Shown here one piece after another: positions 1 through 6,414 of a DNA stretch of 6,515 bases. The position numbers and the translations under genes were made by a program. Location of the stretch: contig DAOWKH010000062.1 in NCBI GenBank assembly GCA_030639955.1, forward strand, positions 1-6,515, written 5' to 3'. How positions within the stretch are numbered: position 1 is the first letter of the stretch; each line of letters opens with the position of its first letter. Source of the DNA: Candidatus Omnitrophota bacterium (lineage in GTDB: Bacteria; Omnitrophota; 4484-213). Under the pieces are notes generated by a model. It was given only the letters and a program-made list of their open reading frames with translations, did not search any database and was not told the DNA's origin.

Positions 1-2115
1 GGAAGTTGGCTATTGGGAACTGCCCTGGGTAGTTATCTTTCTAAAAGGCCTATTTCTAAGATAAAAGATAAGCTCTCTTCTATAATCATCCTCCAAATCT
101 TTATCTCTCTTCTTCTCTATTCTCAGCTCTTCCTCGCCCGCACGGTCAAAACCTTTGCTCATATCCCCTTTTATGAATTAACCACTCCTCTGTTTATCTT
201 TTCCTCCTGCTTGCTAACCCTCTGTCCCCTTTCTTTCATCTGTGGATTTGCCTTTATCCTTCTATGCAAGGTCTATTCCTCAGCGAAAGAAAAGAGCAGA
301 AAGATTGGCCAGGCCTATATCCTGGAAGCAGTAGGGGCAACTATTGGAGGTATTTTCTTTTCCTATTTGCTTATACAATATTTTCACTCTTTCCAGATTG
401 CCGCTTTATTGGGAATATTAAACCTTTGTTTGGCTTTTCTACTCGCAATTTTCTTTGCAAAGAAATCACTTATTCTTCTCTCTTCTTTTCTGCTTATCGG
501 CAATATTTTTCTTTTCTTCACAGGAAGCAATTATCTGCAAAGAATTTCGGCAGAAAAACAATGGCAAGGCAGAGAATTGCTGGAATATAAGGACTCTATC
601 TACGGCAATATTGCCGTCCTTAAAAGTGGTAAGCAATATAGTATCTATGGAAGCGGGGGGTTATTTTTTACTACTGCCGATAAGGAGTTCGAAGAAGAGT
701 TGGTTCATCTGTCTCTACTTCAGCACCCTTTGCCAGAAAGGGTTCTGCTTATCGGAGGAGGAATTTCTCATATTGAAGAACTATTCAAATACCCGCTAAA
801 AAGGGTGAACTATGTAGAATTAGACCCTCTGCTTATCAAAACAAATCAAAAATTCCTTTCTCCACCTCAAAAACAGATATTGCAAAATCCAAAGTTAAGA
901 ATGAATTTCACCGACGGGAGATTCTTTGTAAAAAACTGCCGCCAAAAATACGATGTCATCATCCTTAATCTGCCTGACCCTTCTACCCTGCAGCTCAACA
1001 GATTTTATACACGAGAATTCTTTCAGGAGATTTCCAAAATATTAGACAAAAAGGGAATTTTTTCTCTACATATCAGTTCCTCGGCTGTTTATCTTAATCC
1101 CCAGGTAGTAAGGTATAACTCTTCTATCTATCAAACTGTCCGCAGCGTATTTCCTTATATTGCTATTATTCCCGGGGAAGTCCTTTATATCATTGCTTCT
1201 CATAGCAATATCCCTACCCCTGATATAAAAATCCTTGCCCAAAGATGGAAAGAGAGAAATCTAACTACTAAATACTTCACCCACTATCATCTCTACGATA
1301 AATTTGACCCTGAGAAAATCGGTTATGTCCTAAAATCATTGCGCAAAGCCGGCAAAACCCAAATCAATCTTGACTTTCACCCCATATCTTTTTACTACAA
1401 TCTGATTGTCTATAATTCCTTTTTTCATCCCCGACAGGCAGGATTCTGGGAGACAATTTCGGATATAGACATAAAAATTATTTTTATCTTTCTTTTAATT
1501 CTTTACTTGTTCATCCGTTGGAAAAAAATCAATATCTTCTCGGCGAGTAAACTCTGCATATTCACTACCGGCTTTGCCGCTCTGTGTCTGGAAACAGTAA
1601 TCCTTTTGAGCTTTCAAATCCTTTACGGTTATATTTATGCAAAACTGGGAATGATTATCGCCGCTTTTATGCTCGGAATAGCCGTGGGTGCCTGGCTCAG
1701 CACTAAATCTTTAGCGAGATTAAACCCACAAAAAGCATTAGCAAAATTGGAATTCTCTATATTTGCTTATGCCTTAGTTCTTCCGCTTCTGCTTTTTGCT
1801 GTCAATAAAATAGGAATATTACCGGTAGGCCTTTGGTTGGAGGGTGGGATTTTCTTTTTGCTATCGGCGATTATCGGCGGGCTGTTAGGGGCAGAATTTC
1901 CTTTAGTGAATCACCTTTTCTTGAGCCGAAAAAAAGAATTGAGTTCTCAAATAGAAAAATCTGTGGGGGCAATCTATGCTGCTGACCTCCTGGGGGGATT
2001 TAGCGGGGCAATCCTTACCTCTGTCTTTCTCATTCCCATTCTGGGAATTTTCTCTACCTGCTTAGTAGTAGCGATGTTAAATTTGATGACCTTCTTGCTG
2101 ATACGAAGTAAATAA
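1..2115 (+). CDS. Membrane-fused spermidine synthase-like protein, 5'-truncated by window edge
   Basis: The frame is open to the first base (Gly-Ser-Trp-Leu precede the TTG at 13), so the start is outside the window and the TTG is not a credible start. Residues are numbered from that TTG. Hydrophobic segments lie near 22-43, 57-86, 103-122, 127-148 and 152-169. A soluble domain covers about 185-400, and more hydrophobic segments run from 487 to 697. The soluble domain has spermidine-synthase landmarks: VLLIGGG (244-250), YVELD with the usual cofactor-binding acid E269, DGRFF (D301) and YDVIILNLPDP (313-323). Family knowledge: soluble SpeE enzymes transfer an aminopropyl group from decarboxylated SAM to putrescine, using an Asp where this protein has N319. 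The GGGDGG signature is GGGISH here. I infer a SAM-type fold in an inner-membrane protein whose reaction is unknown and may not be polyamine synthesis. No clear terminator follows it. Confidence 0.85.
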   Translation, partial: GSWLLGTALGSYLSKRPISKIKDKLSSIIILQIFISLLLYSQLFLARTVKTFAHIPFYELTTPLFIFSSCLLTLCPLSFICGFAFILLCKVYSSAKEKSRKIGQAYILEAVGATIGGIFFSYLLIQYFHSFQIAALLGILNLCLAFLLAIFFAKKSLILLSSFLLIGNIFLFFTGSNYLQRISAEKQWQGRELLEYKDSIYGNIAVLKSGKQYSIYGSGGLFFTTADKEFEEELVHLSLLQHPLPERVLLIGGGISHIEELFKYPLKRVNYVELDPLLIKTNQKFLSPPQKQILQNPKLRMNFTDGRFFVKNCRQKYDVIILNLPDPSTLQLNRFYTREFFQEISKILDKKGIFSLHISSSAVYLNPQVVRYNSSIYQTVRSVFPYIAIIPGEVLYIIASHSNIPTPDIKILAQRWKERNLTTKYFTHYHLYDKFDPEKIGYVLKSLRKAGKTQINLDFHPISFYYNLIVYNSFFHPRQAGFWETISDIDIKIIFIFLLILYLFIRWKKINIFSASKLCIFTTGFAALCLETVILLSFQILYGYIYAKLGMIIAAFMLGIAVGAWLSTKSLARLNPQKALAKLEFSIFAYALVLPLLLFAVNKIGILPVGLWLEGGIFFLLSAIIGGLLGAEFPLVNHLFLSRKKELSSQIEKSVGAIYAADLLGGFSGAILTSVFLIPILGIFSTCLVVAMLNLMTFLLIRSK

Positions 2116-2284
2116 TCTGACGGGTCGGGCTTTGCAAAGATGTTAGGGGAGATTTTTCCATTTCTCGCTCAAAACGCTAAAGTCTCCTTAATTTAACCTG
2201 CAAAAACCCCGAAAGATGTCAATTTTAACACCCCTTGAAATTGAAGCGTTAATTTTCTGACTAAATTAATCTAAAGCAGAAAGG
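2116..2284. other. Convergent intergenic gap with weak AT-rich hairpins
   Basis: This 169-bp gap separates the ends of two convergent genes. Two weak inverted repeats are visible: TCAATTT (2219-2225) with AAATTGA (2238-2244), and TTAATTT (2249-2255) with AAATTAA (2263-2269, 7-base loop). Neither has a GC-rich stem followed by a T-run, so I do not call an intrinsic terminator for either gene. No small reading frame with a ribosome binding site is apparent. Confidence 0.5.
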
Positions 2285-4879
2285 TTAAAAAATAAATATC
2301 ACCTGCGGCCTTTGCCCCCCTTCCTCACCCCCGACACTCGTCGTCGGCTCTGTGGCGGCGTATTTGCGGACGCGGATGTCGTCAAGATAACAAACCCCAG
2401 TAGATCTTGATACAAAAATAGGCATATCAATATCTGGAGTATTAGCAGTACGAGTCCAGGAATTACCCTCAGTCGAAAACAAGACCTGATTCCCCCCATC
2501 TAAAACGATTTCAAAATCTTCCCAGGTGGCAGAATTTGCGAGTAGCGTGTCGTACCAGTTCCATGTTGTTCCATCATGTGTACTGGCATGTAAATTAGCT
2601 ACATTTCCACTCGAAAAAACTGCTGAGTCCTGTGACTGCCAACTATCAGAAGCTGTACCAAGTGAAAAACCATAAGTACTATAGGTAGAGGTCTTGCGCT
2701 TTCCAGCTATTACACGATTAATATATGAAAATGAAGAGGTGGAGCCTATAACCTCACTATCGCCATCAAGGTAAAGCGTGCCGCCGGATAGGACTGGCGT
2801 TCCTACATGAATAGTCCATTTACTTGCATCCGGTGTTGCTCCTGTATTAAAATCATCGAAGAACTCGAAGGTGTTGGTTCCATTTGAGGCAGAGGAAGCA
2901 GAGGAATTTCCATAATACATATAGATTGTCTTGGTTGAACTGGCAGGGATTGAGTCAACCTTGACCCAGAAGGTGCCGTCATTTTCCATCCAGTAAGGAT
3001 AAGAGCTACCCCAATCTGACCCGGTCCAGTCGGTTGAATCGGTGAACCGCACATCCCCGTAATTAAGTTTGGCTTTGGCCTGATAATGGTCCCAGATTTC
3101 GCTTGCCGACAGGGCGCGGTTGTAGATGCGAACCTCGTCGAGGGTACCGTTGAGATAGTAAGTAACCGTAGGGTGAACATATAGCCCCGGATAGAGGTTA
3201 TTGGCATTTAAACCCAATGCTCCAGTGACACTATCAGATCCATCCAATGCCCCATTAAGATAAATTTTTCGGCCCACATTTGTGTCATATACACCCACAA
3301 AGTGATACCAAACCCCTGTTGAAAGAGTAGTAGCGCCCTCTACAACCGCAAAGTCACCATTGCCCGTGCCAAAACCCGGTTTATTAACGCTAGTACATAG
3401 ATTAAAACCTACGTTTCCACTTCTTTTACCGATAATTCCACCGTAATCTACAGCAAACCCATTGAACTTAACCCAGGCCTCAACTGTAATGGTATCTGCA
3501 ATAGCCAAACTACTTGTATGTGTTACACTCACATAATCATCACTCCCGTCAAATGTTAATCCTCTGTCGTGTTTTCCGCTGGCTGTGGATTTCTCAACTG
3601 TCGGGTCTGCGCCTGATTCATAAGTTCCGGTATTACTCTGCCCGGAAGAATCTGCCACTGTATTCCCGTCCTTAACCGAGGCCTCCTCAAAATGCCAACT
3701 GCCAACAAGGCCATCCTCATCATAAATCGGGTCGCTGACCTGGACTTGATAATCAGTAAGCGCACCGCCACTGCTATTGTCAATAGTTATCGCCTTACGA
3801 TAGGAATAGACCCGATCGGCAACCTGCTCAGCCCAGGCACTGCTGAATGCCGGCTCACTGGCGGCGTATTTGCGGACAGCGACCCAGTCCATATACACAA
3901 CTACACTTGGGGTCCCATCTTTCCTTCCTGTAATCGCGAATGGAAGAGAAATATCAGGAATATAAGCATCGTTTGTTTGGGGAGAACCCGTAACTTCAAT
4001 TCCTTCTTCAAAGATTTGAGCATTACTTGCAGCCCAATATATATCTCTTATTTTATACGCATTAACAGTCCAATTAGAGGCAGCATTTGTGCCAGTCCCA
4101 GAATCATAGAAGTCTAAATATCGTCCTTCAGCAGCTTCATATAACTGAATTCTATCGGTCAATGAATCTTCAAAACCAAAACCAACATGCGCAATATCCT
4201 CAGAAACAATATTCGACCTGAACCTTGTCTTATGAGGTTTTGTGAAATCTGTGATGGTATTCACACCATCAAAAACGCCTCCTGTTGGATTAGTGTAAGT
4301 TAAAATACCGCCGCTAACTGCCGTGAGTGCGGTATTTCCTTCCCATTTACTAGTATCAATTGCCGAACCCTCAAAATCATCAAAGAACTCAAAGGTATTG
4401 GTTCCATCGCTATGATCAGTGTTGTCATCTGCGTCGCCGTAGTAGACATAGATATCCCGGTCAGTATCCAGGTCATCGGTAACCTTTACCCAGACCGTAA
4501 TCGGGTCAGCGGAAGTATCTTCTATCCAGTATTTTAATTCTGTGCTTCCGCCATCATCGGTAAATGTTATATCGTTAGGGAAATTACTGCAGTGTCCCTC
4601 TAAATCAAAATTAGCACTACCTGAAGTTGAATCTATAGTAAGTTTAACCTGATAATTAGCCCCCGCCCCTGATTGCCCGGTAATCGTGAGCTTCTTGCGA
4701 TAGGTATAATCCGACCACCCCACTAAATCCGCCTCGGCTACCCCGAGGCGAAACCTCAACCGAAGGCCTTGCCAGAGGTTTCGCCTCGCACCAAACCTCT
4801 CCAGCGGTAGGCCTTGAAAAGTCAGCAAAACCGCCAGAACAATCCCCAATACCCTTATTTTCTTTCTTCTGCTAGTCAT
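2285..4879 (-). CDS. Secreted DUF2341 repeat protein with nested LamG domain
   Basis: This is an 864-residue protein from the ATG at 4879-4877, chosen because GGGAG lies 5 nt upstream; an in-frame GTG six codons earlier has no such support. Order of parts: basic n-region and hydrophobic core (about 1-23), an odd Arg-rich stretch (24-47), a possible signal-peptidase site AEA|D (48-51), and a DUF2341 unit (about 55-160, WSDYTYRKKLTI to YVYYGD). A beta-rich module follows (about 163-340, from FEFFDDF to VRKYAASEP). A second DUF2341 unit (357-385 and 605-660) is split by a LamG/concanavalin-like domain (about 390-602, LVGSWHFEE to EVRIYNRALSASEI). A second beta module (671-845) ends in VRKYAATEP. 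No catalytic motif is visible. I infer an exported surface or matrix protein with possible glycan or protein binding. There is no LPXTG, PEP-CTERM or C-terminal membrane segment; the tail is GGQRPQVIFIF. The gene stands alone, facing away from its nearest promoter-like sequences across a structured leader. Confidence 0.88.
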   Translation of the reverse strand: MTSRRKKIRVLGIVLAVLLTFQGLPLERFGARRNLWQGLRLRFRLGVAEADLVGWSDYTYRKKLTITGQSGAGANYQVKLTIDSTSGSANFDLEGHCSNFPNDITFTDDGGSTELKYWIEDTSADPITVWVKVTDDLDTDRDIYVYYGDADDNTDHSDGTNTFEFFDDFEGSAIDTSKWEGNTALTAVSGGILTYTNPTGGVFDGVNTITDFTKPHKTRFRSNIVSEDIAHVGFGFEDSLTDRIQLYEAAEGRYLDFYDSGTGTNAASNWTVNAYKIRDIYWAASNAQIFEEGIEVTGSPQTNDAYIPDISLPFAITGRKDGTPSVVVYMDWVAVRKYAASEPAFSSAWAEQVADRVYSYRKAITIDNSSGGALTDYQVQVSDPIYDEDGLVGSWHFEEASVKDGNTVADSSGQSNTGTYESGADPTVEKSTASGKHDRGLTFDGSDDYVSVTHTSSLAIADTITVEAWVKFNGFAVDYGGIIGKRSGNVGFNLCTSVNKPGFGTGNGDFAVVEGATTLSTGVWYHFVGVYDTNVGRKIYLNGALDGSDSVTGALGLNANNLYPGLYVHPTVTYYLNGTLDEVRIYNRALSASEIWDHYQAKAKLNYGDVRFTDSTDWTGSDWGSSYPYWMENDGTFWVKVDSIPASSTKTIYMYYGNSSASSASNGTNTFEFFDDFNTGATPDASKWTIHVGTPVLSGGTLYLDGDSEVIGSTSSFSYINRVIAGKRKTSTYSTYGFSLGTASDSWQSQDSAVFSSGNVANLHASTHDGTTWNWYDTLLANSATWEDFEIVLDGGNQVLFSTEGNSWTRTANTPDIDMPIFVSRSTGVCYLDDIRVRKYAATEPTTSVGGEEGGQRPQVIFIF
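2345..3877 (-). repeat. Direct repeat pair encoding VRKYAA(T/S)EP, copies 2345-2371 and 3851-3877
   Basis: The two 27-bp copies differ at two positions and share the 19-base core TGGCGGCGTATTTGCGGAC. Each encodes the end of one of the two beta modules of the DUF2341 protein. Together with the pair at 2849-2883/4373-4407 they show that the two modules come from duplication of a longer unit, with the edges still conserved in DNA while the interiors have diverged. Confidence 0.8.
2849..4407 (-). repeat. Direct repeat pair encoding GTNTFEFFDDF, copies 2849-2883 and 4373-4407
   Basis: The two 35-bp copies differ at three positions. They encode the shared GTNTFEFFDDF segment that joins each DUF2341 unit to the following beta module. 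This level of DNA identity between otherwise diverged modules points to recombination between the copies or recent module duplication. Confidence 0.8.
4716..4800. repeat. Palindromic element apparently read in frame within the signal-peptide region
   Basis: Perfect 14-bp inverted arms lie at 4744-4757 (CGAGGCGAAACCTC) and 4775-4788, with a 17-base loop containing AAGGCCTT. An overlapping hairpin has arms CGCCTCGG (4730-4737) and CCGAGGCG (4743-4750). A third possible pairing joins AGAGGTTT (4774-4781) and AAACCTCT (4793-4800). The big palindrome encodes roughly residues 31-45 of the DUF2341 protein, an Arg/Leu-rich stretch (ARRNLWQGLRLRFRL) between the hydrophobic signal core and the AEA site, where a short polar c-region is normal. 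I infer an inserted palindrome kept in frame, similar in principle to Rickettsia palindromic elements. The base CACCCC-AC-TAAATCCGCC at 4716-4733 matches an arm of the intergenic palindrome at 16 of 18 positions. Confidence 0.6.
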
Positions 4880-4882
4880 TTT

Positions 4883-4889
4883 CTCTCCC
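4883..4889 (-). promoter_or_regulatory. Ribosome binding site deciding the DUF2341 protein start
   Basis: On the minus strand GGGAGAG precedes AAA and the ATG at 4879. Taking GGGAG as the core leaves 5 nt to the ATG. This favours the ATG over the in-frame GTG at 4897, whose upstream sequence lacks a comparable motif. Confidence 0.7.
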
Positions 4890-4898
4890 GAAACCACC

Positions 4899-4923
4899 CA
4901 CTTGCACCGCGTAGGTGTAAGTG
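4899..4923 (-). promoter_or_regulatory. Hairpin immediately upstream of the DUF2341 ribosome binding site
   Basis: Arms CACTT-CACC and GGTG-AAGTG pair around a 5-base loop with one mismatch (a G-U pair if read from the plus strand, A-C from the minus). It ends 9 nt before the GGGAGAG motif, so a leader transcript would fold right next to the ribosome binding site. The role is unknown; it could affect mRNA stability or translation. Confidence 0.5.
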
Positions 4924-4926
4924 CTG

Positions 4927-4955
4927 TTTAAAATAAAAAAACCCAGGTTTGTCTT
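4927..4955 (-). promoter_or_regulatory. Weak candidate promoter for the DUF2341 gene
   Basis: On the minus strand AAGACA (4955-4950) is followed after 17 nt by TTTAAA (4932-4927); each matches the sigma70 consensus at 4 of 6 positions. It is the best candidate I see between the last terminator-like structure and the gene, but it overlaps the palindrome arm and T-run and may be chance. Confidence 0.2.
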
Positions 4956-5040
4956 CAGGGTTCACCCCGTTAAATAGCGGCTCTGCCGCTCCGCCTTCGG
5001 CGGATTTAACGGGGTGAACTTCTGAAAACTGCCTGGGTTT
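4939..5040. repeat. Compound palindrome able to fold as a three-way junction; terminator-like on minus strand
   Basis: Outer arms are AAACCCAGG (4939-4947) and CCTGGGTTT (5032-5040). A 5-bp helix joins 4954-4958 and 5022-5026. The main stem is a perfect 16-bp helix, GTTCACCCCGTTAAAT (4960-4975) with 5004-5019. Inside it sit two adjoining hairpins, AGCGGC-TCT-GCCGCT (4976-4990) and CCGCC-TTC-GGCGG (4991-5003). Every base from 4960 to 5019 is in a helix or a 3-base loop, with no unpaired base at the junction. On the minus strand the outer helix runs into seven T (4941-4935), so it may also stop transcription. The modular form suggests a dispersed MITE- or REP-like element, though only one full copy is in the window. 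Confidence 0.8.
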
Positions 5041-5046
5041 AGTCCT

Positions 5047-5079
5047 AAAAAAAAGCCCCCCGACGTAATGTCGAGGGGC
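5047..5079 (-). terminator. Intrinsic terminator of the ferredoxin-nadA unit
   Basis: On the minus strand GCCCC-T-CGAC (5079 leftward) pairs with GTCGGGGGGC around a 5-base loop (5065-5069), giving 9 pairs with one mismatch (5060/5074). Eight T follow (5054-5047). The GC-rich stem and T-run orient it leftward. It lies about 217 bp past the nadA stop and ahead of the DUF2341 gene. The plus strand has no T-run after the stem. Confidence 0.85.
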
Positions 5080-5161
5080 AAGAATTTCTAAGGGGTTAAA
5101 CCTTAAAAAATTTGTATTTGTATTTAGTGTTTCATAGAGAGAGGAGCAAGAGGAGCGAACC

Positions 5162-5193
<32 letters not shown>

Positions 5194-5229
5194 GTTGCTA
5201 TTTATCATTTTTGCCCTGTTATGTAACTG

Positions 5230-5287
5230 TTGTTTTATAGACATAACATCATTTATAATAGTTTACCTTAAAATTCAATTTTGTCAA
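5230..5287. promoter_or_regulatory. AT-rich promoter-like sequence, direction uncertain
   Basis: Minus strand: a perfect TTGACA (5287-5282) is followed by TATTAT (5260-5255), but the 21-nt spacer is too long for a standard sigma70 promoter. Plus strand: TATAAT (5254-5259) lies 18 nt after TTGTTT (5230-5235), which would drive transcription antisense to nadA. A leftward promoter here would give the DUF2341 gene a leader of several hundred bases crossing the microsatellite and the terminator. Either could be chance in AT-rich DNA. Confidence 0.25.
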
Positions 5288-5295
5288 GGAGTAAC

Positions 5296-6222
5296 CTAGG
5301 TGATTTCTAACATCCTGCCCAGCGCCTGTTTTGCCCTCTTCTGAATCCGGGGAGGAATCTTTACTTCATACTGCATATTCTTTAGAGCCCAAAGAACCTT
5401 TTTCAGGGTAATCAGTTTCATATCCGGGCAAATTGCTGCTTCGGAAGCAGGATAAAATTCTTTATCGGGGTTTTCCTTTCTTAATTTATACAGAAAGCCG
5501 TTTTCTGTAGCGACGATTATTTCTTTTGCTTCTACCTCTTTTGCATACCTGCCCATCCCTGAAGTAGAAAATACCCCATCGGCTAAGTCAATTACCTCTG
5601 CTGTGCATTCAGGATGAACAATAACCTTGGCGGCGGGATGGGCTTTTTTTTGCCTTAAGATATCCTGGACAGAAATTCCAATATGCACCGGGCAATGACC
5701 ATCCCAAATAATCAAATCCTTGCCTGCTCTCCGTGAGGCATAAGCGGCTAAATGCTTGTCAGGAACAAAAATAATCTCTGGCTTGTTCTTTAATGCCTTT
5801 ACTATTCTATCGGCATTCGCAGAGGTGCAGCAGACATCAGATTCGGCTTTGATAACCGCTGATGTATTTACATAACAAACAACAGTTGCTACGGGGTGCT
5901 TTTCTTTTAAACTCCGCAAATCCTTAACCGTAATCATATCGGCTAAGGGGCAACCCGCCTGCATATCGGGAATAAGCACTCTTTTCTGGGGAGAAAGCAC
6001 AGCCGCTGTTTCAGCCATAAAGCGAACACCACAAAAAACAATCATCTCGGCATCGGTCTGGGCGGCTTTCTGGCTTAACTCTAAAGAATCGCCCAAAAAA
6101 TCAGCAATATCCTGAACCTCGGGAATCTGGTAATTATGGGCAAGGATTATCGCCTTGCGCTTCTTTTTAAAATCCCAAATCTCTTCAACTAATTTTGGAT
6201 TAAGTTGCTTTTCATTCTGCAT
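5296..6222 (-). CDS. nadA: Quinolinate synthase NadA
   Basis: NadA condenses iminoaspartate with dihydroxyacetone phosphate to quinolinate in de novo NAD synthesis, using a [4Fe-4S] cluster with an open coordination site; it is cytosolic. The 308-residue product matches the family's compact form of about 300 residues. Numbering from the ATG at 6222, the three cluster cysteines are C91 (AGCPLAD), C177 (DGHCPVH) and C265 (AICPDMK), with the roughly 86-88 residue spacing of the three-domain fold. AHNYQ (H29, Y31), YVNTSA (117-122), HPEC (H203, E205) and STSGMG are the expected active-site segments. An in-frame TTG at 6234 is less likely: GGAGG lies only 3 nt ahead of it. For the ATG that motif is 15 nt away and GGAA is 6 nt away, so the start is likely but not certain. 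The gene overlaps the end of the ferredoxin gene by 11 bp, suggesting coupled translation. NadB and NadC are not in the window. Confidence 0.95.
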   Translation of the reverse strand: MQNEKQLNPKLVEEIWDFKKKRKAIILAHNYQIPEVQDIADFLGDSLELSQKAAQTDAEMIVFCGVRFMAETAAVLSPQKRVLIPDMQAGCPLADMITVKDLRSLKEKHPVATVVCYVNTSAVIKAESDVCCTSANADRIVKALKNKPEIIFVPDKHLAAYASRRAGKDLIIWDGHCPVHIGISVQDILRQKKAHPAAKVIVHPECTAEVIDLADGVFSTSGMGRYAKEVEAKEIIVATENGFLYKLRKENPDKEFYPASEAAICPDMKLITLKKVLWALKNMQYEVKIPPRIQKRAKQALGRMLEIT

Positions 6223-6400
6223 CTTCCATTCCAATCGCCTCCACAGGGCAGGCGCTTACGCAGGCAGAACAGCCTACGCATTTCTCTTCATCTACTTTTG
6301 CTTTTCCTTCTTCCATACTAATTGCCTCCACTGGACAGGCGCTTACGCAGGCAGAACAGCCTACGCATTTCTCTTCATCTACTTTTGCTTTTGCAGACAT
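6212..6400 (-). CDS. 2[4Fe-4S] ferredoxin with near-identical halves
   Basis: This 62-residue bacterial-type ferredoxin would be a cytosolic low-potential electron carrier. Two CX2CX2CX3CP motifs are intact (C12, C15, C18, C22 and C41, C44, C47, C51), enough for two [4Fe-4S] clusters. The halves are offset by exactly 29 residues, and the segment KAKVDEEKCVGCSACVSACP is the same in both. They differ only after PVEAI: S-M-E-E-G-K in the first, G-M-E-D-A-E at the end. The ATG at 6400 is chosen because AGGAGG (6414-6409) lies 8 nt upstream; the in-frame TTG at 6418 would overlap that site. The last codons overlap the nadA start. I infer that it supplies electrons for iron-sulfur chemistry, perhaps cluster upkeep of NadA, but its partners cannot be read from sequence. 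Confidence 0.93.
   Translation of the reverse strand: MSAKAKVDEEKCVGCSACVSACPVEAISMEEGKAKVDEEKCVGCSACVSACPVEAIGMEDAE
6222..6392 (-). repeat. 87-bp tandem duplication inside the ferredoxin gene (6222-6305 and 6309-6392)
   Basis: The copies are offset by 87 bp, that is 29 codons. Over 84 aligned positions I count five mismatches (6230, 6232, 6236, 6245, 6248 of the left copy), and the 57 bases 6249-6305 equal 6336-6392 exactly, including every third codon position. That is far more identity than shared protein sequence alone would keep. Confidence 0.95.
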
Positions 6401-6408
6401 CTTTTTCT

Positions 6409-6414
6409 CCTCCT
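6409..6414 (-). promoter_or_regulatory. Ribosome binding site of the ferredoxin gene
   Basis: On the minus strand a perfect AGGAGG is followed by 8 nt (AGAAAAAG) and the ATG at 6400. It fixes the ferredoxin start and probably also loads ribosomes that reach nadA by coupling. Confidence 0.9.

Noticed and set aside
264..799. Two overlapping plus-strand frames (264-590 and 455-799)
   Set aside because: They are out-of-frame shadows within the membrane protein gene.
2200..2270. Possible CRISPR repeat or terminator remnant in the convergent gap
   Set aside because: Only single, short AT-rich inverted repeats are present; there is no repeat-spacer periodicity and no GC stem with a T-run.
3692..4117. 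A 141-codon plus-strand frame
   Set aside because: It lies wholly antisense within the DUF2341 coding sequence, with no domain features or ribosome binding site that I can see.
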